DNA of 64,000 nucleotides from Nocardia takedensis NBRC 100417 (GTDB taxonomy: Bacteria; Actinomycetota; Actinomycetes; Mycobacteriales; Mycobacteriaceae): positions 61,276 through 125,275 of the forward strand of contig NZ_BAGG01000077.1 in assembly GCF_000308695.1 (NCBI RefSeq), read 5' to 3'. The notes under the pieces are model-generated. The model was given only the letters and a program-made list of their open reading frames with translations. It had not been told where the DNA came from and made no database searches. The translations under genes were made by a program, and so were the position numbers. Every line of letters begins with the position of its first letter. The first letter of the stretch is position 1. This document shows positions 33,234 to 42,146 of the stretch, one piece after another.

Positions 33234-34906
33234 CCGCCGCCACCTACTGGAAGGCCTTGGATCGGTTCCGCGACGCGGTCGCCGCGGACCCGGACCGGGA
33301 AGCGGTCATCCACCCGGTCGGGACGGGCCCCGACGGGCTGCCGGTCTACCGGCACGTCAGTTATCGGGAACTCGACGCCTGGTCCGACGCGATCGCCGAA
33401 CGGCTGTTGGCCTCGGGCGTGGGGTCGGGAACCCGCACGATCTTGTTGGTGCTGCCCGGCCCCGAGCTCTACGCCCTGCTGTTCGGGCTGGTGAAGATCG
33501 GCGCGGTACCGGTCGTCATCGATCCGGGCATGGGGGTGCGCAAGATGGTGCGCTGCCTGCGCGCGGTGCGGGCCGAGGCGTTCATCGGCATCCCGCAGGC
33601 GCACGCGCTGCGCGTGCTGGTGCGCCGCGGATTCGGCTCGGTGCGCACCACCGTCACCGTCGGCAGGCGCTGGTTCTGGGGCGGCGACCGACTCGCCGCG
33701 TGGGGTCGCACCCCCGCCGCCGCGCTGCCCGAACGGGCGGTCGGCGCGGACGAGGACGTGCTGGTCATCGGCTTCACCACCGGCAGCACCGGTCCGGCCA
33801 AAGCGGTCGAACTCACCCACGGCAACCTCGCCGCGATGGTCGAACAGGTCGACACCGCGCGCGAGCACCAACCGCCGGACACCTCGCTGATCACGCTGCC
33901 GCTGGTCGGCGTTCTCGATCTGCTGCTCGGCTCGCGCTGCGTGCTGCCGCCGCTGGTGCCGAGCAAGGTAGGGGCCACCGACCCCGACCACGTCGTGGAC
34001 GCCATCGGCCGCTTCGGGGTGCGCACCCTGTTCGCCTCGCCCGCCGTGCTGATCCCGCTGCTGCGCCGCCTGCGCGAACGCCCCGACGACCTGAAGACCG
34101 TGCGCAGCGTCTTCTCCGGCGGCGCGCCCGTCCCCGACTGGTGCATCACCGGACTGCGCGAACAGCTCACCGAGGACGTGCGGGTCTACGCGGGGTACGG
34201 CTCCACCGAGGCGCTGCCGCTGTCGATGATCGAATCACGGGAACTGGCCGACGGACTGGTCGAGCGCGCGCACCGCGGCGAGGGCACCTGCATCGGGCGA
34301 CCGGCCGACCGGATCCGGGCGCGACTGGTCGCCATCACCGATGAGCCGTTGCCCACCTGGGCCGACGCGCAGCGCCGCGCGGGTGAACTCGACACCACCG
34401 CGGGCATCGGCGAACTCGTCGTCGCCGGGCCCAACGTCAGCACCCGCTACTACTGGCCCGAGCGCGCCAACGTCGTCGGCAAGATCGTCGAGGACGAGGT
34501 GATCTGGCACCGCACCGGCGATCTGGCCTGGATCGACGAGCACGAGCGGATCTGGTTCTGCGGGCGCAAGAGTCAGCGCGTGCGCACGGCGGCGGGTCCG
34601 CTGTTCACGGTGCAGGTCGAGCAGATCTTCGCCCCGGTCGAGGGCGTCGCGCGCACCGCGCTGGTCGGCGTCGGCGTCCCCGACGCGCAGCGCCCGGTGC
34701 TGTGCGTCGAACTCGCCGAGACAGCCGAGGCCGACACCGTCCTGCCGCGCCTGCGCGCCAGGGCCGCGCAATTCGCGCTGACCGAGGACATCGCGGACTT
34801 CCTCGTCCACCCCGGCTTCCCGGTCGACATCCGGCACAACGCCAAGATCGGCCGCGAACAGCTGGCGAAATGGGCCGGTTCCCGCGTGGACGGCGGCGCG
34901 CGGTGA
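33230..34906 (+). CDS. nltC: Beta-lactone synthetase (OleC-like ANL enzyme)
   Basis: 558 aa, GTG start in a GTGA overlap. ANL superfamily: A3 loop TTGSTGPAKAVELTHGN, A5 YAGYGSTEALPLSMIE, A7 HRTGDLAWIDEHERIWFCGR and the late lysine in RHNAKIGREQL. The region KIGAVPVVIDPGMGVRKMVRCL with AEAFIGIPQAHALRVL is characteristic of OleC proteins rather than general fatty acyl-CoA ligases. It activates a beta-hydroxy acid with ATP and closes a beta-lactone, releasing AMP. Members of this group were shown to make nocardiolactone. Confidence 0.88.
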   Translation: MTAATYWKALDRFRDAVAADPDREAVIHPVGTGPDGLPVYRHVSYRELDAWSDAIAERLLASGVGSGTRTILLVLPGPELYALLFGLVKIGAVPVVIDPGMGVRKMVRCLRAVRAEAFIGIPQAHALRVLVRRGFGSVRTTVTVGRRWFWGGDRLAAWGRTPAAALPERAVGADEDVLVIGFTTGSTGPAKAVELTHGNLAAMVEQVDTAREHQPPDTSLITLPLVGVLDLLLGSRCVLPPLVPSKVGATDPDHVVDAIGRFGVRTLFASPAVLIPLLRRLRERPDDLKTVRSVFSGGAPVPDWCITGLREQLTEDVRVYAGYGSTEALPLSMIESRELADGLVERAHRGEGTCIGRPADRIRARLVAITDEPLPTWADAQRRAGELDTTAGIGELVVAGPNVSTRYYWPERANVVGKIVEDEVIWHRTGDLAWIDEHERIWFCGRKSQRVRTAAGPLFTVQVEQIFAPVEGVARTALVGVGVPDAQRPVLCVELAETAEADTVLPRLRARAAQFALTEDIADFLVHPGFPVDIRHNAKIGREQLAKWAGSRVDGGAR

Positions 34907-35157
34907 GCCCGCGGGTGCTCGCGCTGCGGGCGATCCCCGTCCTCGGCTGGCTGTACCTGCTGGTCGCCGCGCGCTCGCGCGGGATGTGGCGGGCGCTGTG
35001 GTGGATCGACCTGTTCCTCAGCGTCGTCGTGCACGCCGCGCAGATCCCGGCGGCGCTGCGGGCCGCGCACGGCGCCGGACGCTCGCCGCTCGAGACCGCC
35101 GCGCTCACCCAGATCTTCGGACTGACCTACTGGAAGACGACGGAGGCGAAGCGATGA
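34903..35157 (+). CDS. Small membrane protein inside the nlt operon
   Basis: 84 aa, GTG start overlapping the nltC stop; its own stop overlaps the nltD start (ATGA). Two hydrophobic stretches (LALRAIPVLGWLYLLVAA and WIDLFLSVVVHAAQ) are separated by a short basic turn (RSRGMWRALWW). It has no recognised domain. Tight coupling on both sides indicates a real gene that works with NltC and NltD, perhaps as a membrane anchor or chaperone for a very lipophilic product (inference). Confidence 0.7.
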   Translation: MSPRVLALRAIPVLGWLYLLVAARSRGMWRALWWIDLFLSVVVHAAQIPAALRAAHGAGRSPLETAALTQIFGLTYWKTTEAKR

Positions 35158-36194
35158 AGGTCCTGGTGACGGGCGCGTCCGGATTCCTCGGCGGCGCGCT
35201 GACGCGCAAGTTGGTGGCCGACGGCGAACACGACGTGTCGATCCTCGTGCGCCGCGGCAGCAACCTCGCCGACCTCGGCTCGGTGCGCGAGGTGCGACCG
35301 GTCCTCGGCGACCTGACCGATCCGGCGTCGCTGGCCGAGGCGACCCGGGGAATGGACGCGGTCGTGCATTCGGCCGCGCGGGTCGACGAGCGCGGCACCC
35401 GCGCGCAGTTCCAGCGCGAGAACGTCGGGGCCACCGTCGATCTGGTCACCTCGGCCCGCGCCCACGGCGCGCGACGGTTCGTATTCGTCTCCAGTCCCAG
35501 CGCGCTGATGGAACGCGACGGCGGCGACCTGCTCGACGTGGACGAATCACTGCCCTACCCGCGCCGCTACCTCAACCTGTACTCCGAGACCAAGGCCGCC
35601 GCCGAACGGGCCGTGCTGGCCGCGAACTCCGCCGAGTTCACCACCTGCGCGCTGCGCCCGCGCGCGATCTGGGGCGCGGGCGACCGGTCGGGGCCGATCG
35701 TGCGTCTGCTCGACCGCACCGCCACCGGCGACCTGCCCGACCTGTCCTACGGGCGGACCGTCCACGCGTCGCTGTGCCACGTGGACAACGTGGTCGACGC
35801 CTGCGTGCGCGCCCTGGACGCGCCCGCGGTGGGCGGGAAGGCGTACTTCCTCGCCGACGCCGAACGCACCGACGTGTGGGGGTTCCTCGGCGAGGTCGCC
35901 GACCTGCTCGGCTATCCGCGTCCCACCCGGCGTCCCGATCCGCGCGTGCTGGCCGCCGTCGTCGCGGTCATCGAAACCCTGTGGCGGGTACCGGCGATCG
36001 CGACCCGCTGGTCGCCGCCGCTGTCGCGCTACGCGGTCGCGCTGATGACCCGCAGCGCCACCTACGACACCTCCGCCGCCGCGCGCGATCTCGGCTACCG
36101 GCCGATCGTGACCCGCGCCGAAGGGCTCGCGAGCTTCCTGAACTGGCTCGCGGCCGAGGGCGGCGTGACGGAACTGACCAAGGATCTGCGATGA
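35154..36194 (+). CDS. nltD: OleD-like NAD(P)-dependent 3-keto acid reductase (extended SDR)
   Basis: 346 aa. ATG 35154 overlaps the small membrane protein's stop. Extended SDR: VLVTGASGFLGGALTRKL, VVHSAARVDE, SSPSALM and the catalytic YSETK. Substrate-binding part YGRTVHASLCHVDNVVDACVRAL. OleD reduces the 2-alkyl-3-ketoacid made by OleA to the beta-hydroxy acid used by OleC; the order here is the nlt order. No OleB-type alpha/beta hydrolase is present, consistent with the lactone rather than an olefin being the end product. Confidence 0.87.
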   Translation: MKVLVTGASGFLGGALTRKLVADGEHDVSILVRRGSNLADLGSVREVRPVLGDLTDPASLAEATRGMDAVVHSAARVDERGTRAQFQRENVGATVDLVTSARAHGARRFVFVSSPSALMERDGGDLLDVDESLPYPRRYLNLYSETKAAAERAVLAANSAEFTTCALRPRAIWGAGDRSGPIVRLLDRTATGDLPDLSYGRTVHASLCHVDNVVDACVRALDAPAVGGKAYFLADAERTDVWGFLGEVADLLGYPRPTRRPDPRVLAAVVAVIETLWRVPAIATRWSPPLSRYAVALMTRSATYDTSAAARDLGYRPIVTRAEGLASFLNWLAAEGGVTELTKDLR

Positions 36195-37381
36195 GCGACA
36201 CCGAGTTCCGCCGACCGCTGTCCCCCACCGAACGCATGTATTTCCCGATGCGCGGGCTCGCGCCGCCGTTCCTCATGCAGTTGGTCGTCCCCGGCGTCGG
36301 CGACCTCGATGTGCGGCGGTTGCGCGAGGCCGTCGCGGTCGCGTCGGCGGCCTGCCCCGGCGCGCGCTTGGTCCGCTCCGGCTCGACCTGGGTGGACAGC
36401 GGGATCGCCCCGGACGTGCGGGTGGTGCGCCACACGCCGGGCCACGCGCTGGAAGCCGATCCGATCCTCACCGCGCCGATCGCCGCCTCACCCGAAGCCA
36501 CCACCGAGGTGCTGGTCCTCGACGGCGACCCGGTCACCTTGGTACTGCGCGTCTTCCACGGCGTCATGGACGGCATGGGGATGGTGCTGTGGCTGCGCGA
36601 GATCCTGCGCGCGCTGCGCGGGGAAGCGCCGATCGGTCACGCCGATCCGATCGCGGACGCCCAACTGGTCCGCCGTGTCGGCGCGCCCGGACTCCCGGCG
36701 CTGATGATCCCCCGCTTCCGCGCCGCCGTCCCGTCCGGCCGGCAGCATCCCGATCTGCCGCGACACCTGTTGCGGCGCCGCTCGATTCCGGTCCGGGTGA
36801 ACGCACCGGTCGCGCGGGTCGCCGCGCTGCTGGCCGGGCGCACCCGCGGTGTCTCGCGGATCATGATGCCGGTCGATCTGCGCCGCCACGACCCGGACCT
36901 GCGCTCGACCGCCAACCTCGCCCTGCCACTGTTCCTGGACATCGCCCCCGGTCAGGACTGGGTCGAGGTCAAGGACCAGATCAAGGCCGGACTGCGGGAA
37001 CGGCGCGAACTGAACCAGATGGCCGCCGCCCGGCTCACCGACGTCCCCGAGCCCGCCACCGGCCTGCTGCTGCGCGCCCTCAACGGACTCGGCGTGCGCT
37101 TCGGCCGGAATCTGGCCTCGGCCACCGTCTCTCACATGGGTCGCTTCGACCTCGCCGAACTCGCCGTCCCCGGATTCCGGCCCACCGCCGTCTACGTGCT
37201 GCCGCAGCACAGCGTCGCCATGCCCCTGCTGTTCGGGATCATGGAATCCGGCGGCAACACCGATCTCACCGTCTCGGCGCGCGGCGGCGCGGGCGTCGAA
37301 GAACGGCTCGAAGCCCTGCTCGACGACATCGCCACGATGTTCGAGCGGGTCGCCGGACGCGGCGCGGACCTGGCGTCGTGA
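36191..37381 (+). CDS. PapA-like/condensation-fold acyltransferase
   Basis: 396 aa, ATGA overlap with nltD. Condensation/acyltransferase superfamily: His123-x3-Asp127-Gly in FHGVMDGMG is the HxxxDG catalytic motif. MMPVDLRRHDPDLRSTANLALPLFL is the typical second-half motif, and the start (PLSPTERMYF) resembles PapA-type proteins that esterify mycobacterial lipids. It should transfer an acyl group from CoA to an alcohol or amine. Position between nltD and an MMPL pump suggests it modifies the lactone lipid or makes a co-exported lipid. This is inference. Confidence 0.78.
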   Translation: MSDTEFRRPLSPTERMYFPMRGLAPPFLMQLVVPGVGDLDVRRLREAVAVASAACPGARLVRSGSTWVDSGIAPDVRVVRHTPGHALEADPILTAPIAASPEATTEVLVLDGDPVTLVLRVFHGVMDGMGMVLWLREILRALRGEAPIGHADPIADAQLVRRVGAPGLPALMIPRFRAAVPSGRQHPDLPRHLLRRRSIPVRVNAPVARVAALLAGRTRGVSRIMMPVDLRRHDPDLRSTANLALPLFLDIAPGQDWVEVKDQIKAGLRERRELNQMAAARLTDVPEPATGLLLRALNGLGVRFGRNLASATVSHMGRFDLAELAVPGFRPTAVYVLPQHSVAMPLLFGIMESGGNTDLTVSARGGAGVEERLEALLDDIATMFERVAGRGADLAS

Positions 37382-39480
37382 GAATCCTGGCCCGCGTGGT
37401 GCTCGCGCGGCCGCGCACGATCCTGGTCGTCGTGGTCGCGCTGATGGTGGCGCTCGGCCTGTTCGGCGCGGACGTCGCCGAGCGGGTCAGCGCGGCGGGC
37501 TTCACCGACCCGCACAGCGAGTCCGCGCGGGTGGATCGCCTGGTGCAGGAGCGTTTCGGGCCCCGCACCCCCGATGTCATCGCGCTCTACACCGTGCCCG
37601 AAGGACGCACCCTCGACGACATCGGTCCCGAGGTGCGTAGGGCGGTCGACGGCATCGACCCCGACCTGTTGGCGCGTCCCGTCGAAACCTATTGGCACAG
37701 CGGACCGTTGCTCGCCCCGTCGCTGCGTTCCGCCGACGGCAGGCAGGCGGTCGCGGTGGTGTTCGCGGCGGGCGAGGAAGATCAGCGCATCGCCGCCTTT
37801 CCCGAACTCGAAGCCGCCCTGCGGGTTCCCGGCCTCGACACGCGCTTCTCCGGCTACGGCGCGATCTCCACCGAGATCACCCGACAATCCCAACACGACC
37901 TGATCCGCGCCGAATCGATCTCGCTGCCCTTGACGCTGCTCGTGCTCGTGCTGATCTTCGGCGGGGTCGCGGCGGCCGGACTGCCGGTGGCGGTCGGCGC
38001 GCTCGCGGTCCTCGGCGCACTCGGCGCGCTGCGACTGCTCACCGAACTCACCCAGGTCAGCACCTTCGCGGTCAACATCGCCTCACTGCTCGGACTCGGC
38101 ATGGCCATCGACTACGGGCTGTTCCTGGTCACCCGCTTCCGCGAGGAATACACGCCCGGCGCGGACGTGGCCGCGGCCGTCGAACGCACCCTCGCCACCG
38201 CGGGCCGCACCGTCGGCTTCTCGGCGCTGCTGCTGATCTGCGCCTTCGCGGGCACCTTCGTCTTCCCGCAGGCGGTGCTGCGCTCGCTGGGCTTCGGCGC
38301 GATCGCGGCGGTCGCCCTGGCCGCGCTGCTGTCGCTGACCGTCCTGCCCGCGCTGCTCGCCCTGTTCGGCCCGCGCATCGGGCGCGGCGGCGCGAAAGCC
38401 CGCACCGAACGGTTCTGGGGCCGGGTCGTGGACGCGGTGCTCACCCGACCGGGAGCCGTCACGGTAGCGGTCGGCGCGGTACTGCTCGCCCTGGCGAGCC
38501 CCCTGCTGGGCATCCGACTCGGCGACATCGACCACCGCGCGCTGCCCGCCGACAACACCATGCGCCAGACCGTCGAACAACTCACCGCGGACTTCCCGGC
38601 GGCGGGCAGCGGCATCACCACCGTGCTGGGCGGCGTCGAGGGGGCAGTGCCGCAGGCCGCGGCGGTCGACCAGGTCACCGACGCGATCGAAGCCGTGCCG
38701 GGGGTGCACCGGGTGACCCAGATCGGGCGCGTGGACGATCTCGTCGTCCTGCACGCCACGCTCGACGCCACCGACCGCGGCGAAGCGGCCACCACGGCGG
38801 TCCGCGAGATCCGTTCCCTCACACCACCGCCCGACACCACCCTGCGCGTCGGCGGCGACACCGCCGCCACCCTGGACAGCGTCGACTCCATCGTGCGCGG
38901 CATGCCCTGGATGATCCTGGTCATGGTCGGGGCGACCCTGATCCTGCTGTGGACGGCCTTCGGGTCACTCCTGCTGCCGGTCAAGGCGGTGGCCATGGCC
39001 TTCCTCAGCCTCGCCGCCACCTTCGGCGTCCTGACCTGGATCTTCTCCGACGGTCACCTGGCCGGACCGCTCGGCGTGGAACCCGGGCCGATCGCGGCGG
39101 GCATGCTGGTCCTGATCGTCGCCGTCGTGTTCGGCCTGTCCACCGACTACGAGGTCTTCCTGCTCTCCCGCATGGTCGAAGCCCAAGCCCAGGGGGCCGA
39201 CACCGCCGCCGCCGTCCGCGACGGCACCGTCCGCACCGCCCGCGTCATCACCGCCGCCGCGGTACTGCTGATCCTGGTCACCGGCGCGTTCACCCTGTCC
39301 CCGCTGACCCCGATGCGCTTCCTGGGCCTCGGCATGATCATCGCCCTGCTGATCGACGCCACACTCGTGCGCATGCTGCTGGTCCCCGCCCTGGTGCAAC
39401 TCATGGGCCCCGCCAACTGGTGGTCCCCGAAGTTCTTCCGCCGACCGCAGCCGAGCATCCCGGCGGCCGTCGAGCGATGA
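37378..39480 (+). CDS. MMPL-family (RND) lipid transporter
   Basis: 700 aa, GTG start overlapping the acyltransferase stop. Two RND repeats, each a helix, a large extracytoplasmic loop, then five helices. The proton-relay Asp-Tyr pairs are in GMAIDYGLFLVTRFREEY and FGLSTDYEVFLLSRMVEA, as in MmpL3. MMPL proteins export lipids and glycolipids in mycolata. The direct coupling to the nlt genes makes the beta-lactone or an acylated derivative the likely cargo (inference). It lacks the long cytoplasmic C-terminal tail of MmpL3. Confidence 0.88.
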   Translation: MRILARVVLARPRTILVVVVALMVALGLFGADVAERVSAAGFTDPHSESARVDRLVQERFGPRTPDVIALYTVPEGRTLDDIGPEVRRAVDGIDPDLLARPVETYWHSGPLLAPSLRSADGRQAVAVVFAAGEEDQRIAAFPELEAALRVPGLDTRFSGYGAISTEITRQSQHDLIRAESISLPLTLLVLVLIFGGVAAAGLPVAVGALAVLGALGALRLLTELTQVSTFAVNIASLLGLGMAIDYGLFLVTRFREEYTPGADVAAAVERTLATAGRTVGFSALLLICAFAGTFVFPQAVLRSLGFGAIAAVALAALLSLTVLPALLALFGPRIGRGGAKARTERFWGRVVDAVLTRPGAVTVAVGAVLLALASPLLGIRLGDIDHRALPADNTMRQTVEQLTADFPAAGSGITTVLGGVEGAVPQAAAVDQVTDAIEAVPGVHRVTQIGRVDDLVVLHATLDATDRGEAATTAVREIRSLTPPPDTTLRVGGDTAATLDSVDSIVRGMPWMILVMVGATLILLWTAFGSLLLPVKAVAMAFLSLAATFGVLTWIFSDGHLAGPLGVEPGPIAAGMLVLIVAVVFGLSTDYEVFLLSRMVEAQAQGADTAAAVRDGTVRTARVITAAAVLLILVTGAFTLSPLTPMRFLGLGMIIALLIDATLVRMLLVPALVQLMGPANWWSPKFFRRPQPSIPAAVER

Positions 39481-39537
39481 CTTCGCGGGGCCGGCAGATT
39501 TCGTCACGCGGCGGCGCGGAATCGTAGGCTGGCGGGC

Positions 39538-40362
39538 ATGAACCGTCCGGAGTGGGCCCCGCCGACGACCCGTGCCGAAGCGTTGCTCATGGCGCACGCG
39601 GTGGCCGGCGACCCCGAAACCCTCGTCCCGTATCCGCATCCTGGACTCGAGAACGCCGAACACGGAAAAGGTTTCGCCTTCCGCCAGACCATCGCCACCA
39701 GCGACGGCGACATCGACGGCTACGTGCTGATCTCCACGGAGGGCTACGGCAGCGGACTGCTGTCCGGGAGCGGACGCACACTGGACGCGGTGATCGCCGC
39801 CCACTTGGCCGAAGCGGCGCACGCGAATCGGACCATCCCGGACAGCGCACTCTCGCCCGCTCTGCGCGTCGCCGCGGACGCCTACGACGCCGGCCTCACC
39901 AGCGTGGCCGAAGCGCCGGGTCGCGCCGCGCTCGACGACGCCGCCGCCGATTACGCCGACTACGCGCTGCTCACCTTGCGCGGCCACCGCGACCGAACCG
40001 TCCCCGCGCGTTCGCTGTTCGCCCGCCACGACCACTTGCTGGAAGGTCCGACCGCAGGCCGCCGCTACACCCGCCCCTGCCCGCGCTGCGGCAGCCCCGC
40101 ACACTACGAACCCCGCTACCCGCGCGCGGTCTGCGCCGACTGCCGGACCCGCACCACCGACCGCACGGGTCGTCCCGTGAAAGGGTTCAACACCCATATG
40201 AGCGGCGGGTTCATCGCCTATTACGCCGACACGGTCGACCCCGCCTCAGAGGAGTGCGTCGAAGTCACCCGGACCGGGGCCTGCCTCATCGGCGGCAGGC
40301 CCGCCACCATGGAGGAGGCGTACTTCGGCGGCATCGCCATCCAGATGGTTCCCGAGGACTAG
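39538..40362 (+). CDS. Hypothetical protein with a four-cysteine zinc ribbon
   Basis: 274 aa, ATG start 57 bases after the MMPL stop; co-transcription with the nlt genes is possible but there is no overlap. A central stretch has CPRCG and CADC about 19 residues apart (RPCPRCGSPAH, RAVCADCRTRT), a probable zinc ribbon. The N-terminal half (GYVLISTEGYGSGLLSGSG) and the C-terminal half (SGGFIAYYADTVDPASEE) have no family I can name. No signal peptide or membrane helix. Confidence 0.65.
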   Translation: MNRPEWAPPTTRAEALLMAHAVAGDPETLVPYPHPGLENAEHGKGFAFRQTIATSDGDIDGYVLISTEGYGSGLLSGSGRTLDAVIAAHLAEAAHANRTIPDSALSPALRVAADAYDAGLTSVAEAPGRAALDDAAADYADYALLTLRGHRDRTVPARSLFARHDHLLEGPTAGRRYTRPCPRCGSPAHYEPRYPRAVCADCRTRTTDRTGRPVKGFNTHMSGGFIAYYADTVDPASEECVEVTRTGACLIGGRPATMEEAYFGGIAIQMVPED

Positions 40363-40513
40363 CACCATCCACCGCCGCTACGGTCCCGGCACCAGCCGGA
40401 TTCTGCGCCTGATCCGGAACGACGCTGAGCATGGTGATCCCAGCGGCGACGACATGTCTCGCGACCGGCCGGTCACCGCGCGTACCCGAATGCCGGCCGG
40501 TGGCCCGACGACC

Positions 40514-41119
40514 TCACGCGGGAGCGCCGAGCGGCGGGTGCTCGAGGACGCGGGGCTTGTACTCGACCAACTGGATGCGGCCGTCGAAGGTGCGGTGCTC
40601 GATCATCTCGAGGGCGAGGTCCGGATAGCCGTCGTAGATGCGTTCCGAGCCCGTGGCGCCGGTGATGACCGGGAACATCACGACCCGGAATCGGTCGACC
40701 AGTCCGGCGCGCAGCAGGGACCGGGACAGGCTCAGGCTGCCGATCGTGGTGAGCAGCCCCGAACCGCTCGCCTTCATGGCGCGGACCGCCTCGACGGCGT
40801 CGTCGCGGACGAGTGTGGCGTTGGCCCAGGTCAGCGGCTCCTCCAGTGAGGAGGAGAACACCACCTTCGACGCTTTGGTGAGCTCGTCGACCGACGCCTC
40901 CTCCTCCGGCCGGAACTCGTCCTGGCCATCGGGCACCTGACCGGCCGCGAAGCCCGACATCAGGCGATAGGTGTTCGCCCCCATCAGATACGTGGCCTGC
41001 GGCTGCTCGCCGAGCCACGCGAGGTACTCCGGCCCCTCGAGGCCCCAGAACCCGGGCCATCCCTCGCCCGAGGCGTACCCGTCGAGGGAGGTGATGAAGT
41101 CGACCAGAAGCTCCGCCAT
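40514..41119 (-). CDS. Dihydrofolate-reductase-like RibD_C protein
   Basis: 201 aa, ATG with AGGAAAGGA upstream. Stand-alone RibD C-terminal/DHFR fold: ELLVDFITSLDGYASG, YLMGANTYRLMSG, KVVFSSSLEEPLTWAN, LLTTIGSLSLSRSLL and VDRFRVVMFPVITG. These are widespread in actinobacteria, bind NADPH and mostly have unknown substrates; they are not true folate reductases. It is not in an operon with a riboflavin gene. Confidence 0.85.
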   Translation of the reverse strand: MAELLVDFITSLDGYASGEGWPGFWGLEGPEYLAWLGEQPQATYLMGANTYRLMSGFAAGQVPDGQDEFRPEEEASVDELTKASKVVFSSSLEEPLTWANATLVRDDAVEAVRAMKASGSGLLTTIGSLSLSRSLLRAGLVDRFRVVMFPVITGATGSERIYDGYPDLALEMIEHRTFDGRIQLVEYKPRVLEHPPLGAPA

Positions 41120-41200
41120 GACGCTGTCCTTTCCTAGGGTGTCGAGAACTATGACCCCCCGGAGCCCCCGAACTCATCGGCCGAGCCCGCACGCATCGTC

Positions 41201-41794
41201 TCAGAATTTGCCGGTGTGGTGGCGGGTTCGGTGGCCGAGGCAGGCGGTGAGTTCGGTCAGGAAATCGGCGGTGAGGGGTGGCCAGCCCCAGAAGTCGAAC
41301 GCGAGCGCGCCCAGGGCGAAATCGTCGGCGAAGCGCCAAGCCGTGACGGGGCTCGGTGCGGTGCAGGCGGGGCAGACCACCGGCCCCTCACCTGTGCGTT
41401 CCCAGGTCTCGATGGCGTTCGAGAACGGCTGCCACACAACCGGATCGGCTTCCCACCGCCGCGGGTAGTCGATGATGACGGCGGTCTTCCCGCAACGCGG
41501 GCAGTTCGCGGAGGCGGGTTCGGTGTCGCCCTGACCGGGATGGTGGGCGTGGCGACCGACGGTGACGGCGACCGGCCCGGGAATCCAGTCCGCACCCCAG
41601 TCCCCGGCGATCCGCGACCATTCCGGCCCCGGCACATACCCTCGCTCGACGTGCAGGCTGTACATGGCCTCCCCCGAGGTCTCGCGCAGCAACCACCCCC
41701 GCGACACCATCCACTCCACCACGCGCTCGGCGAGCGCACCCGCCTCGGCCGCGTCCACCTCGACATCGACGATCCGCTCGAAGAAATCACCCAC
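41201..41794 (-). CDS. Hypothetical protein with paired CPxC motifs
   Basis: 197 aa, ATG at 41794. Two knuckles, NCPRCGKTAV and VVCPACTAPS about 45 residues apart, could bind one zinc. The surrounding sequence is rich in Trp and acidic residues (WIPGPVAVTVG, YPRRWEADPVVW). It resembles small immunity-like or SMI1-type hypothetical proteins of actinobacteria only loosely. Function unknown. Confidence 0.6.
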   Translation of the reverse strand: MGDFFERIVDVEVDAAEAGALAERVVEWMVSRGWLLRETSGEAMYSLHVERGYVPGPEWSRIAGDWGADWIPGPVAVTVGRHAHHPGQGDTEPASANCPRCGKTAVIIDYPRRWEADPVVWQPFSNAIETWERTGEGPVVCPACTAPSPVTAWRFADDFALGALAFDFWGWPPLTADFLTELTACLGHRTRHHTGKF

Positions 41795-42146
41795 CCCGGC
41801 ATCCTGCCACCCGGCCGACGGTATCTGCTCAGCGCGCTTTCGGCAGTCCGGTAGACCGATGCGGGGCCGCGAACCGGAACGGCCCCGCGCACCCGGGTGA
41901 TTCGAAAGGGTCGAGGTTGGAACCGCGGGTGGCAGCGGTTCCGACCTCCGGTGGGTGGGTCAGACGGTGGCTTCGATCGGGCGTCGGCGGGCGGGGCCAC
42001 GTACTGGTCGCGCTTGCCGCCGCAACCGGACGCGACCGCTCGCCGCATCGCCCGACTTTTCCGGACACGGGTGTGTTTCGATGGAACCGTCGTGCGCGCC
42101 CGTGCGTCTCACAGAACAGGTGCGAGCGGAGGAAGGGGCGACAGGG
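41795..42146. other. 352-bp divergent intergenic region with two strong hairpins
   Basis: No gene seen. Two stem-loops stand out: GCGGGGCCG with its complement over 41861-41888 (10-base loop), and a 14-bp stem over 41913-41948 listed separately. They lie between divergent starts at 41794 and 42147, where terminators are not expected. Confidence 0.5.
41913..41948. repeat. 14-bp stem-loop in a divergent intergenic region
   Basis: GAGGTTGGAACCGC and GCGGTTCCGACCTC pair over 14 bp with one G-U, around an 8-base loop (GGGTGGCA). It could be the end of an unannotated small RNA or a 5'-leader structure of the gene at 42147. Confidence 0.55.

Noticed and set aside
33230..34906. NltC considered as an ordinary fatty acyl-CoA ligase
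   Set aside because: The IDPGMG and AFIGIPQAHALR blocks and the operon partners fit OleC-type beta-lactone synthetases better.
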